Source: Sphingomonadales bacterium UBA2683
Lineage (GTDB): Bacteria > Pseudomonadota > Alphaproteobacteria > Sphingomonadales > Sphingomonadaceae
Assembly (NCBI GenBank): GCA_002354635.1
Contig: DELZ01000005.1
Span: 82,886 to 146,885 of the forward strand
Direction: 5' to 3'
DNA length: 64,000 nucleotides
Within the stretch, counting starts at the first letter, position 1. The number at the start of each line of letters is the position of its first letter. A program made the translations under genes and the position numbers. Below are positions 25,192 through 31,967 of this stretch, piece by piece. Below the pieces are notes generated by a model, which was not told the origin of the DNA, did not search any database, and was given only the letters and a program-made list of their open reading frames with translations.

Positions 25192-25626
25192 TTATGGTTC
25201 TGAATCAGGTGCTTTGATACCGAACGAGAGAAAACTCCGGAACAGGGTTCGGGTCGTCTCGGAGACCGAGTCACGGGACAATAGGCCACCAATATCAGTT
25301 TCCATCAAGTCTGGTGATTCCGGAACAGATTGACCGGCCATGCACCATTGCGTGAACTGCCGGTTGGGCAATTCGCTGTGGCTGATAATGGTGATTCCGC
25401 TATGCCGGTCATCCCGCTCGATGCGGCGCAGACAATCGTTGGTGGCGGCACGGTCACCCTCGATACATTGCATGAAATTGAACCCGTTGAACAGGATCGG
25501 GCCGGTAATGCCGAAGCGGGGATTATTCCGTCTTGCAGCAGACATGATCGCCAGCAGGTCCTGCTGGTCCAGTCCCGGCCTGGCGGTACTCACATAAATG
25601 AGGGAGGTGATCGTCTGGCGGGGCAC
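25192..25626 (-). CDS. BLUF-domain blue-light photoreceptor
   Basis: A 144-aa short BLUF protein that should bind FAD. The photocycle residues are all present with exact spacing: Tyr11 in LIYVSTA, Asn35 in RNNPRFGITG and Gln53 in FMQCIEGD, corresponding to Tyr21/Asn45/Gln63 of AppA, and Trp93 near the end of the fold (QFTQWCMA). About 45 residues follow the BLUF core and probably form the output helices; no effector domain is fused. It lies 107 bases downstream of the BON-MscS gene on the same strand, with no EcfG box of its own, so it may be read through from that promoter. The partner is unknown. Confidence 0.93.
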   Translation of the reverse strand: MPRQTITSLIYVSTARPGLDQQDLLAIMSAARRNNPRFGITGPILFNGFNFMQCIEGDRAATNDCLRRIERDDRHSGITIISHSELPNRQFTQWCMAGQSVPESPDLMETDIGGLLSRDSVSETTRTLFRSFLSFGIKAPDSEP

Positions 25627-25733
25627 TGGTGACTTTCTCTTGGCGGCGGTTTCCGTAGCCCAACCTTTTACTGGAAAGCCGAATAGTCGATTTAATGATA
25701 TCTCGCTCTAACATAGATTAACGCCACCGAGGT

Positions 25734-27134
25734 TCATTCAACAGGCTGTTGATCATCAAGCAGATCGGATGAACCATCGTCGGACCGTTCCGAGTCCACC
25801 AGCTTCTCGACATGGTCCTCCGGCGAAACGTCGAGACTCTCGTGAGGTGCCACTTTCTTGGGTTTCACGGCAGACATGTCGGCTGATCTGTCCCGTCTCG
25901 GACTTGTCACAGATTCCGGGAGAGCATTGTCGAACCGCAAGCGATAGATCGGTTCCGGCAGCGCAAAGCCCGCTTCTTCCAGCGCATTTTTGGTAACCCG
26001 GATGGCCGCGCCGCGCGCCTTGTAATAATCGCTTTCGCGCTGGTCGATCCAGCCGTGAAAGCCGATCACGATATTGGAGTCACCGACTTCTCTTATTTCC
26101 GCAGTTGCTTCCGGATCATTCAAAACGAAATCCTGACTGTTGATTGCGGCCAGACCGGTTTCAATGGCCGAGGCCGGGTCATCGTCGGCGTCGACTCCCA
26201 GTTCGAAACTGAACCGGCGTTGCGGATTGCGGGAGTAGTTCAATATCTCCGCCTTGAACACGGTAGCGTTGGGAACTCGCAAATGATTGCCGTCCAGCGT
26301 CATCAAGATCGTCGCTCGCGAAGTCAGTCGGACGACACGCCCCTCCTGTTCGCCTATCAGCACATGATCATTGGCGCGAAACGGCTGGCGAATGCTGAGC
26401 ATGATGCTCGACATATAATTGTCCACCGTGTCCCGCAGGGCAAAGCCGACGGCCAGTCCGATCACGCCCGCGCCACCGAGCACGGCGCCAAGCAAAGCGG
26501 TGGCGTTGAGAATGTCCAGAGCCACAAAGATGCCGATAAAGATGAAGGCTACACGAATCGAACCCGCGATCAGTTCTGCGAGGAATATATTGGGCGTCAC
26601 CCGTTTCCAGAACGCCATGAGGGAGGCGAGGAAATGGCCGAATAGCCCTATCGCTATCGCGACCACCAAGGCGATCCCGAGGAGCGGCAGCGCCGAAAGA
26701 AAATTCTGCACGCTCGTGCCCAATTTATCGACGACAGGCTCGACATTTCTACCCACCGACAGATCGCGCTCGAATTGCGTTTCGACCGTGACAACTCCCG
26801 ATACACGCTGCGCGATGGCTTTGGCCCGGTCGGCCGAAGCCTTGTCGGCAACCGATCCCGAAAGGAGAACGACACCGGCGTCCGCGGTTACTACGACCCC
26901 CTCCATACCGTCAATTTCCTGAAAGATACCGCGCAACCGGTTCGCAATCGCAAGGTCATCGCTGCTGTTGGCGGCCGGATCGATGGCCGGTTCCAGGGCC
27001 GGGTCCGGCATTTCGGCCGGCTCGGCCAGCTCGACCTGCGCATTGGCTGGGTCGGCCGGACCGATGCCAACTGCGGTCAGGCTAATCGCCATTATCAAAA
27101 TCAAGGCGGTTAGCAGCCAGCGATGCAAAGACAT
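25734..27134 (-). CDS. MscS-type mechanosensitive channel with BON domain
   Basis: A 466-aa envelope protein. It has a signal-like first helix (LLTALILIMAISLTAVGIG), a periplasmic BON domain (about 45-120; IANRLRGIFQEIDGMEGVVVTADAGVVLLSG), three membrane helices and the MscS pore-beta domain (AVLGGAGVIGLAVGFALRDTVDNYMSSIMLSIRQPFRANDHV). The C-terminal 60 residues are charged and disordered. The frame opens at GTG 27167, but the EcfG promoter overlaps that region, so ATG 27134 is the better start. Likely protects against osmotic downshift; the BON domain suggests lipid or peptidoglycan contact. Confidence 0.9.
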   Translation of the reverse strand: MSLHRWLLTALILIMAISLTAVGIGPADPANAQVELAEPAEMPDPALEPAIDPAANSSDDLAIANRLRGIFQEIDGMEGVVVTADAGVVLLSGSVADKASADRAKAIAQRVSGVVTVETQFERDLSVGRNVEPVVDKLGTSVQNFLSALPLLGIALVVAIAIGLFGHFLASLMAFWKRVTPNIFLAELIAGSIRVAFIFIGIFVALDILNATALLGAVLGGAGVIGLAVGFALRDTVDNYMSSIMLSIRQPFRANDHVLIGEQEGRVVRLTSRATILMTLDGNHLRVPNATVFKAEILNYSRNPQRRFSFELGVDADDDPASAIETGLAAINSQDFVLNDPEATAEIREVGDSNIVIGFHGWIDQRESDYYKARGAAIRVTKNALEEAGFALPEPIYRLRFDNALPESVTSPRRDRSADMSAVKPKKVAPHESLDVSPEDHVEKLVDSERSDDGSSDLLDDQQPVE

Positions 27135-27159
27135 AAGAATCCAATCGGCAATATCCGTA

Positions 27160-27184
27160 TACGCCACAGCATAGCAATAGTTCC
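27160..27184 (-). promoter_or_regulatory. EcfG-type promoter (BON-MscS gene)
   Basis: Minus-strand GGAAC-N16-CGTA, one mismatch. Leaves about 19 bases of leader before ATG 27134 and argues against the longer GTG start at 27167. Confidence 0.7.
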
Positions 27185-27207
27185 GGCTTGCGGGAAAAAT
27201 TTAGTTT

Positions 27208-27232
27208 GGAACCGACGGGCGCGTTCGATGTT
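27208..27232 (+). promoter_or_regulatory. EcfG-type promoter (PA2169-type gene)
   Basis: Plus-strand GGAAC-N16-TGTT, one mismatch in the -10 box. About 27 bases of leader before ATG 27266, containing CGAGGAC. Confidence 0.65.
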
Positions 27233-27265
27233 GTTTGGTCATAATCACAACGAAACGAGGACGAA

Positions 27266-27709
27266 ATGACAGACAATAAATCGACGGACATTTTGAACGA
27301 TGTTCTGGAAACTCTAATCGACTCCACCCACGGCTATGAAAAGGCAGCGGAAGTTGCGGAGCGGACGACATTCAAGAATTTCTTCTCTCGCCGCGCGGCC
27401 TCGCGCCGGGCAATGGCGGCAGCTGTTCGCAACGAGATCGAGAAGCTTGGCGGGACATCCGATACCGATGGCACGATCCTGGCCTCTGCCCATCGTGTGT
27501 TCATGGATCTGAGCGCAGCGGTGCAGGACAATGACGATGCCGCGATCAACGCCGTCGAAACCGGCGAGGAGCATCTTCGCAAGAAATTCGAAAACGCGCT
27601 CTCGAAGGATGACCTGACTGTATCAGCAAAAACATTGCTGAGGAACTACCAGGGCGAATTGCGGGCCGATGGCCGGCTGATCGATCATCTCGAAGACGCA
27701 TCCGCCTAA
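27266..27709 (+). CDS. PA2169 family four-helix-bundle protein (DUF2383)
   Basis: A 147-aa ferritin-like helical-bundle protein. The family pattern is visible: LNDVLETLIDSTHGYEKAAEVAERTTFKNFFSRRAASRRAMAAAVRNEIEKLGG at the N-terminus, and an EEHLRKKFENAL helix later. No secretion signal. Family members occur in stress regulons of alphaproteobacteria but have no proven activity. It is the first gene of a short plus-strand operon with the PLDc_N peptide 36 bases downstream. Confidence 0.9.
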   Translation: MTDNKSTDILNDVLETLIDSTHGYEKAAEVAERTTFKNFFSRRAASRRAMAAAVRNEIEKLGGTSDTDGTILASAHRVFMDLSAAVQDNDDAAINAVETGEEHLRKKFENALSKDDLTVSAKTLLRNYQGELRADGRLIDHLEDASA

Positions 27710-27745
27710 ATACGGTTTTTACATATTTGAAAGAGGGAAATTATC

Positions 27746-27931
27746 ATGGAATATGGCATTGTTGGACTACTTATTCTGGCTCTCGACATCTGGGCGCTGC
27801 TCAGCGTCTGGGGCAGCGGTTCGTCGACGGGTGGCAAGATTATCTGGTCGCTGATCATTCTGATCCTGCCGGTTATCGGCCTGCTGCTCTGGTTCTTTGT
27901 CGGACCAAGGGGATCCGCGCGCGCGATCTAG
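27746..27931 (+). CDS. PLDc_N-domain membrane peptide, 61 aa
   Basis: Two hydrophobic helices (YGIVGLLILALDIWALLSVWG and KIIWSLIILILPVIGLLLWFFVGP) joined by a short polar loop, the classic PLDc_N module usually found at the N-terminus of cardiolipin synthases. Here it stands alone; a phospholipase D-family gene without such a segment lies 0.8 kb away (28685-30103). AGAGGGAA precedes the ATG. It may anchor or regulate that enzyme in trans, which is an inference. Confidence 0.87.
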   Translation: MEYGIVGLLILALDIWALLSVWGSGSSTGGKIIWSLIILILPVIGLLLWFFVGPRGSARAI

Positions 27932-27975
27932 AATCTGGGTCGCCAGACAGAACTGGCACCCGAACACGAGAAACC

Positions 27976-28020
27976 AGCTCCGGTATTCGCCTTTTCCAGG
28001 TGGGGTATCGGAGCTTTTTT
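27976..28020 (+). terminator. Terminator-like hairpin after the PLDc_N gene
   Basis: AGCTCCG (27976-27982) pairs with CGGAGCT (28009-28015) across a long loop that can itself pair (GCC/GGT), followed by six T. It would end the PA2169-PLDc_N transcript before the YidH gene. Confidence 0.6.
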
Positions 28021-28068
28021 GGTAAAGGGCCCGCTGTCCGGCAACGCAAAGCTATCGGGGAGACTATC

Positions 28069-28473
28069 ATGGCGAAAGACCCATCAAGCAATACCTTGGC
28101 AAACGAACGTACCGACCTTGCCGAGGATCGCACCGACTGGGCGGAAGACCGGACCATCATGGCCAATGAGCGAACCTTTGCCGGTTGGATGCGTACGGGG
28201 CTGGCTGCGGTCGGGATCGGACTCGGTTTCAACGCCCTGTTTGGCAAGCTTGAGCCGCTCTGGGTTCCCAAGGGAATTGCCACCCTGTTCATGATCATCG
28301 GAATTTTCATTTTCTGGGTTGCCCAACGCAATGGCTGCGCGGTGCAGAACAGGTTGAACTCACACCATGCAACCCCGGTCAAACCAATCAATTTGCAGAT
28401 CATTTCGGGTTTGATGGGGTCGGGTGCGATTGCCTTGATTGTCGCGATTTGGATGATGGACTTCAGCATCTAA
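28069..28473 (+). CDS. YidH (DUF202) family inner-membrane protein
   Basis: A 134-aa protein with three membrane helices (about 44-62, 69-86 and 110-130) after a hydrophilic N-terminus containing the family motif ANERTFAGWMRTGLAAVGIGLGFN. An odd feature is the N-terminal near-repeat LANERTDLAEDRTDWAEDRTIMANERT. The start ATG 28069 follows CGGGGAGA; the open frame upstream is not used. Function of DUF202 proteins is unknown. No convincing EcfG box lies directly upstream; read-through past the preceding hairpin is possible. Confidence 0.88.
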   Translation: MAKDPSSNTLANERTDLAEDRTDWAEDRTIMANERTFAGWMRTGLAAVGIGLGFNALFGKLEPLWVPKGIATLFMIIGIFIFWVAQRNGCAVQNRLNSHHATPVKPINLQIISGLMGSGAIALIVAIWMMDFSI

Positions 28474-28486
28474 TCCGGTCTGGCGT

Positions 28487-28511
28487 GCAACCAAATCGCT
28501 TGTCGCCGGTT
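28487..28511 (+). promoter_or_regulatory. Weak EcfG-type promoter candidate (38-aa gene)
   Basis: Plus-strand GCAAC-N16-GGTT, one mismatch in each box, about 33 bases of leader before ATG 28551. Confidence 0.35.
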
Positions 28512-28550
28512 ATTGGAATGAATGCAGTTCAGCAGAAACAGGAAAATTAT

Positions 28551-28667
28551 ATGCGTTTCATCATCAGAACCATAGCGGCCGGAGCCATTTCGATCGCCGC
28601 CAAAATCATCATCAAGAAAATACAGGAAAAGAACCAGCCCGAGCCCGGCGTCCGTCCGGCAGAGTGA
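28551..28667 (+). CDS. Small amphipathic peptide, 38 aa
   Basis: A tiny gene with ATG 28551 behind a good AGGAAAA site. The product starts MRFIIRTIAAGAISIAAKII and then becomes charged (KKIQEKNQPEPG), so it is a short hydrophobic-basic helix that could insert in or lie on the membrane. No family recognised. Support comes from the ribosome site, the sensible composition and its place in the stress-gene run; the weak promoter candidate above adds a little. Confidence 0.55.
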   Translation: MRFIIRTIAAGAISIAAKIIIKKIQEKNQPEPGVRPAE

Positions 28668-28684
28668 TCAAGACCGCATTCCGC

Positions 28685-30103
28685 CTATTGCGAAGTGATC
28701 CCGGCAAAAACATTGTCGGCCCGTTTCGGATCTAAAATGTCATTGTCGGCCAACCATTCCTGAACCGCATCGACATCCGGTGTGCGATAGCGACGAAGCC
28801 GGCGACCCGATTTCCCCAGCATCTCTATGGTTCCTATCAGCGAGCCCGTTTGCTCCATCGCTGCCAGAACCGCTTGCTCCTCAACTCCCAGATGTTCTGC
28901 CAGCAAATCGTTGCGTGTATAGGCTATTTGCTCTGCAACAGCGGTGTCCGGCGAAGCGGATGCATCAAGCGCGACATCACATTCGCTGTCGAAACCAAGC
29001 GACCGGTTATTGAAATTGGATGACCCGACACGGAGATACTGGTCGTCGACAATCAATATCTTGGCATGCACGTAAACCGATGTGCCCTCGGCCGTAAACG
29101 GGTGAAAAATCCGAAAACGACCAAATTTGTCTCGCGCCTTTATGGCCTCATGGATACGCGCGCGGGCCGAATCCATGATTTCGGATTCAAGCCAGCCTTC
29201 GGCGCTTTGCGGATTGATGATGACGATTTCCGGCCCCGATTCCTCCGACAGGCGCTCAGCAATTGCAGCCGCGATCCGGGTAGAGGCAAAATACTGGCTC
29301 TCCGCATAGATGAAATCTTTCGCGGCAGCGATCAGATCCAGATACAGATTTTCGATTTCGTGCACGCCCTCCTGATCATCCATTTCCGGCAGGGTGCGCG
29401 CAATCGCGATCGGACAATTTTTGAAATCGGCAACAAGACCCTTTGGCCAGCAGTCAGCCTTGGACGTGACGGCTTTGGGCTGCTTGCCGCCTGCATCGCG
29501 CCAGTGTTGCTCGGCATATTCCGACAATGCCCGGGCGATGTCGCCCTGGACCACCATGGCGGCGTCATGCCAGGGGCCGGCATCATTGCCGTCCGGCTGC
29601 AGACGGAGCTCCTGCACGTCGTCGTGGGCCCGGGTATCCCATCTGTTGTTGGTAACATCGATACCGCTGCAAAAGGCCGTATCCTGATCAATGACGATGA
29701 CTTTTTGGTGATGCGCAGCCCCCACGGGATGATGGGCGTCAAGCTTGAAATGGACCCGGCGATGGAAATACCACCGGATCAGCGTCCTCAGCCCATTGAA
29801 TCGCAAAAAGGATTTCAGTGCGCCAGTGTCCCAGCGCAGCAGATAAATGTCCAGATCGCGGTTATTCTGCAGCAGCCAGTCGAAATAGGCGCCAATCCGC
29901 AACGGTCCTTCCGGTGTTTCGACGGTATCGTGCATCTCCACACGTTCATCGAAATCCCAGCCGAGCAGCATGATCCGCTGCTGCGCCTGCGCCAGCGACT
30001 TGCGCACCGCCCGAAAATAATTTTCGCCATCGACCAAAACTGCAGACCGGTCTGCATGCTCAACGCGCCAGCAATTTTGTCCCGGCTTGAATATATTCGA
30101 CAT
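28685..30103 (-). CDS. Phospholipase D / cardiolipin synthase-like protein
   Basis: A 472-aa member of the PLD superfamily with two HKD motifs: HHQKVIVIDQDTAFCSG near residue 130 and VHAKILIVDDQYLRVGSSNFNNRS near residue 340. Sequence blocks such as LLGWDFDERVEM and NRWDTRAHDD match bacterial PLD enzymes related to transphosphatidylases. There is no membrane helix, in contrast to cardiolipin synthases, so it is probably a soluble or peripheral enzyme working on phospholipids. No ribosome site precedes ATG 30103 and the promoter box ends only nine bases upstream, so the mRNA may be leaderless. Confidence 0.9.
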   Translation of the reverse strand: MSNIFKPGQNCWRVEHADRSAVLVDGENYFRAVRKSLAQAQQRIMLLGWDFDERVEMHDTVETPEGPLRIGAYFDWLLQNNRDLDIYLLRWDTGALKSFLRFNGLRTLIRWYFHRRVHFKLDAHHPVGAAHHQKVIVIDQDTAFCSGIDVTNNRWDTRAHDDVQELRLQPDGNDAGPWHDAAMVVQGDIARALSEYAEQHWRDAGGKQPKAVTSKADCWPKGLVADFKNCPIAIARTLPEMDDQEGVHEIENLYLDLIAAAKDFIYAESQYFASTRIAAAIAERLSEESGPEIVIINPQSAEGWLESEIMDSARARIHEAIKARDKFGRFRIFHPFTAEGTSVYVHAKILIVDDQYLRVGSSNFNNRSLGFDSECDVALDASASPDTAVAEQIAYTRNDLLAEHLGVEEQAVLAAMEQTGSLIGTIEMLGKSGRRLRRYRTPDVDAVQEWLADNDILDPKRADNVFAGITSQ

Positions 30104-30111
30104 GGGCGATC

Positions 30112-30136
30112 AACCTTTTCAGTGCGCCAAGGTTCC
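30112..30136 (-). promoter_or_regulatory. EcfG-type promoter (phospholipase D gene)
   Basis: Minus-strand GGAAC-N16-GGTT, one mismatch. The -10 box is nine bases from the start codon, so transcription would begin almost at the ATG. Confidence 0.6.
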
Positions 30137-30155
30137 CGCTAACATAATATTAAAT

Positions 30156-30180
30156 GCAACCAATCGATTAATTCCGTGTT
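30156..30180 (+). promoter_or_regulatory. EcfG-type promoter candidate (MscS gene)
   Basis: Plus-strand GCAAC-N16-TGTT, same boxes as the nepR candidate. The -10 box ends nine bases before ATG 30189, again implying a leaderless message. Confidence 0.45.
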
Positions 30181-30188
30181 TGTAGATC

Positions 30189-31073
30189 ATGAATGACCAA
30201 GCCGGCGACCCGCTCAACACTCTCGAAATATTAATCACGCAACTGCACTCGATGTGGGAGAACATCGTCAGCCTGCTTCCGAGTCTGGTCATTGCCCTCC
30301 TCTTCCTGATCCTGACATGGATCGTCGCCAGATTCGCCACCAACATCGCTGATCGCCTGACCGCAAGGACGGCAATGCGCCCGTCCCTGCGCGAATTGGT
30401 CGACACGCTGGTCAAAATCGCCATCTGGGCGGTCGGTTTGCTGATCGCCCTGACCATTTTGCTGCCCGATTTGACACCGGGAAGCCTGATTGCCGGACTG
30501 GGCGTCGGCACAGTAGCGATCGGTTTTGCCTTTCAGGATATTTTCGAGAATTTTCTCGCCGGCATATTGATCATGATCCGGGAAAAAATGCGCATCGGCG
30601 ACTATATTTCCTGCGAGGGCATCGAGGGCAGGGTCGAGCAGATCATGCTCCGTGAAACGCATATCAGGAAAATGTCCAACGAGCTGACGATCGTTCCCAA
30701 TTCTGTACTTTTCAAAAATCCGGTCGAAATACTGACCGACAAGGAACGGCGACGGCACGAAGTGGTGGTCGGTGTCTCCTATGACACGGATCTGGAACAA
30801 GCGCGGAGCGTGATCAGGGCCGCACTGGAAAATTCCGAGGTCGCCGATGACGGCAAACCGATTGACATATTTGCCTGTGAATTCAATTCCAGTTCGATCG
30901 ATTTCAAACTGCGCTGGTGGGCAGGGTCAGCACAGCGCGACATGCATGAAAGTCGCGACATCGTTATCCGCGCGGTCAAGCGGGCGCTGGATGACGCGGG
31001 TATAGAGATTCCCTTCCCCTATATGACTCACACGTTCAAGGAAGCGATACCGATGGTTTCCGGCGGAGATTGA
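30189..31073 (+). CDS. MscS-family small-conductance mechanosensitive channel
   Basis: A 294-aa channel with three membrane helices (about 22-42, 70-92, 97-115). The pore helix LIAGLGVGTVAIGFAFQDIFENFLAGILIMIREKMRIGDYI is canonical MscS, followed by the beta domain (VEQIMLRETHIRKMSNELTIVPNSVLFKNPV) and the alpha-beta C-terminal domain. It protects against lysis on hypo-osmotic shock. It is divergent from the PLD gene and lacks a recognisable ribosome site, matching the leaderless prediction for that pair. Confidence 0.93.
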   Translation: MNDQAGDPLNTLEILITQLHSMWENIVSLLPSLVIALLFLILTWIVARFATNIADRLTARTAMRPSLRELVDTLVKIAIWAVGLLIALTILLPDLTPGSLIAGLGVGTVAIGFAFQDIFENFLAGILIMIREKMRIGDYISCEGIEGRVEQIMLRETHIRKMSNELTIVPNSVLFKNPVEILTDKERRRHEVVVGVSYDTDLEQARSVIRAALENSEVADDGKPIDIFACEFNSSSIDFKLRWWAGSAQRDMHESRDIVIRAVKRALDDAGIEIPFPYMTHTFKEAIPMVSGGD

Positions 31074-31155
31074 TGCTATTTTCCAAGCGGATATTCCGTT
31101 TGAGATGCAAGCCATTGCGTCGATCTTTGATAGCGGCGTGGCGAGGAGAAGGTCG

Positions 31156-31770
31156 ATGGCTAAGTCAGGGTCATTTCAGAACGATGCCAGGTCTGTCGAT
31201 GTAACGCTCGACAATGGTACCAAAATCTGTCTGCGCCGTATCCGTCACTCTGATCGAGAGCGGATCGAAGACGGTATCAGCCAAATGTCTGACCAGAGCC
31301 GTTATCTGCGCTTTTTCTCCGGATCGAAAACCATGCCCCCTTCGGTCGTGGAACGACTGGCGAGCGTCGATGGTACCCATCATCTGGCGTGGGGAGTCGT
31401 TCATATGGATGAACCGGATCATCCTGCCATCGCCGCAGCACATGTTTTCCGCGAAACCGAAACCGGCGATGCGGGCGAGTTCGCCATCGCCGTTCTGGAC
31501 CAGTATCATGGCCACGGCGTCGCGCGCATATTGATGGCGACGATTTTTATCGACTGTTATTGCGAGGGATTTCGACAGTTGCGGATCGATATTTTGCAGA
31601 GCAACAAGAAAGCCTCCGGTCTGGTGCGGTCGGTGGGCGCAACACCGTACGCGCTTGAAGGGCCGGTCGCGCAATATAATCTCATCATCGAAGACGCGAT
31701 TTCAGCGCTAAGGACAATGGATGGTCCCCGCGCAATTCAGGATGTTGTAGCTGCGTTTTCAGCGGGTTGA
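31156..31770 (+). CDS. GNAT-family N-acetyltransferase
   Basis: A 204-aa acetyltransferase. The acetyl-CoA motif region is EFAIAVLDQYHGHGVARILMATIFIDC (about residues 110-136; the pyrophosphate loop is degenerate, QYHGHGVA), followed by IDILQSNKKASGLVRSVGATPYA. The N-terminal block RIRHSDRERIEDGISQMSDQSRYLRFF resembles the acetyltransferase part of large Pat-type lysine acetyltransferases. ATG 31156 is selected because GAGGAGAAG stands directly before it. The substrate is unknown. It could be the last gene of the stress neighbourhood. Confidence 0.86.
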   Translation: MAKSGSFQNDARSVDVTLDNGTKICLRRIRHSDRERIEDGISQMSDQSRYLRFFSGSKTMPPSVVERLASVDGTHHLAWGVVHMDEPDHPAIAAAHVFRETETGDAGEFAIAVLDQYHGHGVARILMATIFIDCYCEGFRQLRIDILQSNKKASGLVRSVGATPYALEGPVAQYNLIIEDAISALRTMDGPRAIQDVVAAFSAG

Positions 31771-31967
31771 AAAGCGCAGGCCCCTCTCAGCGTCCAAAAT
31801 TATTGCCTGTGATGGAACCGAAGCATCTTGGTGGAGTTATAGGCTTGAATCTCCGGACGATGCCCAAATTCACCTTCGAGCCAGAGATTTGTGCCAGAGA
31901 ACGCGGTCCCGACCAGTTGTGTATGTCGATGATCGCGTTTTCTGGCCCAACGGCCAGACCGAAACCG

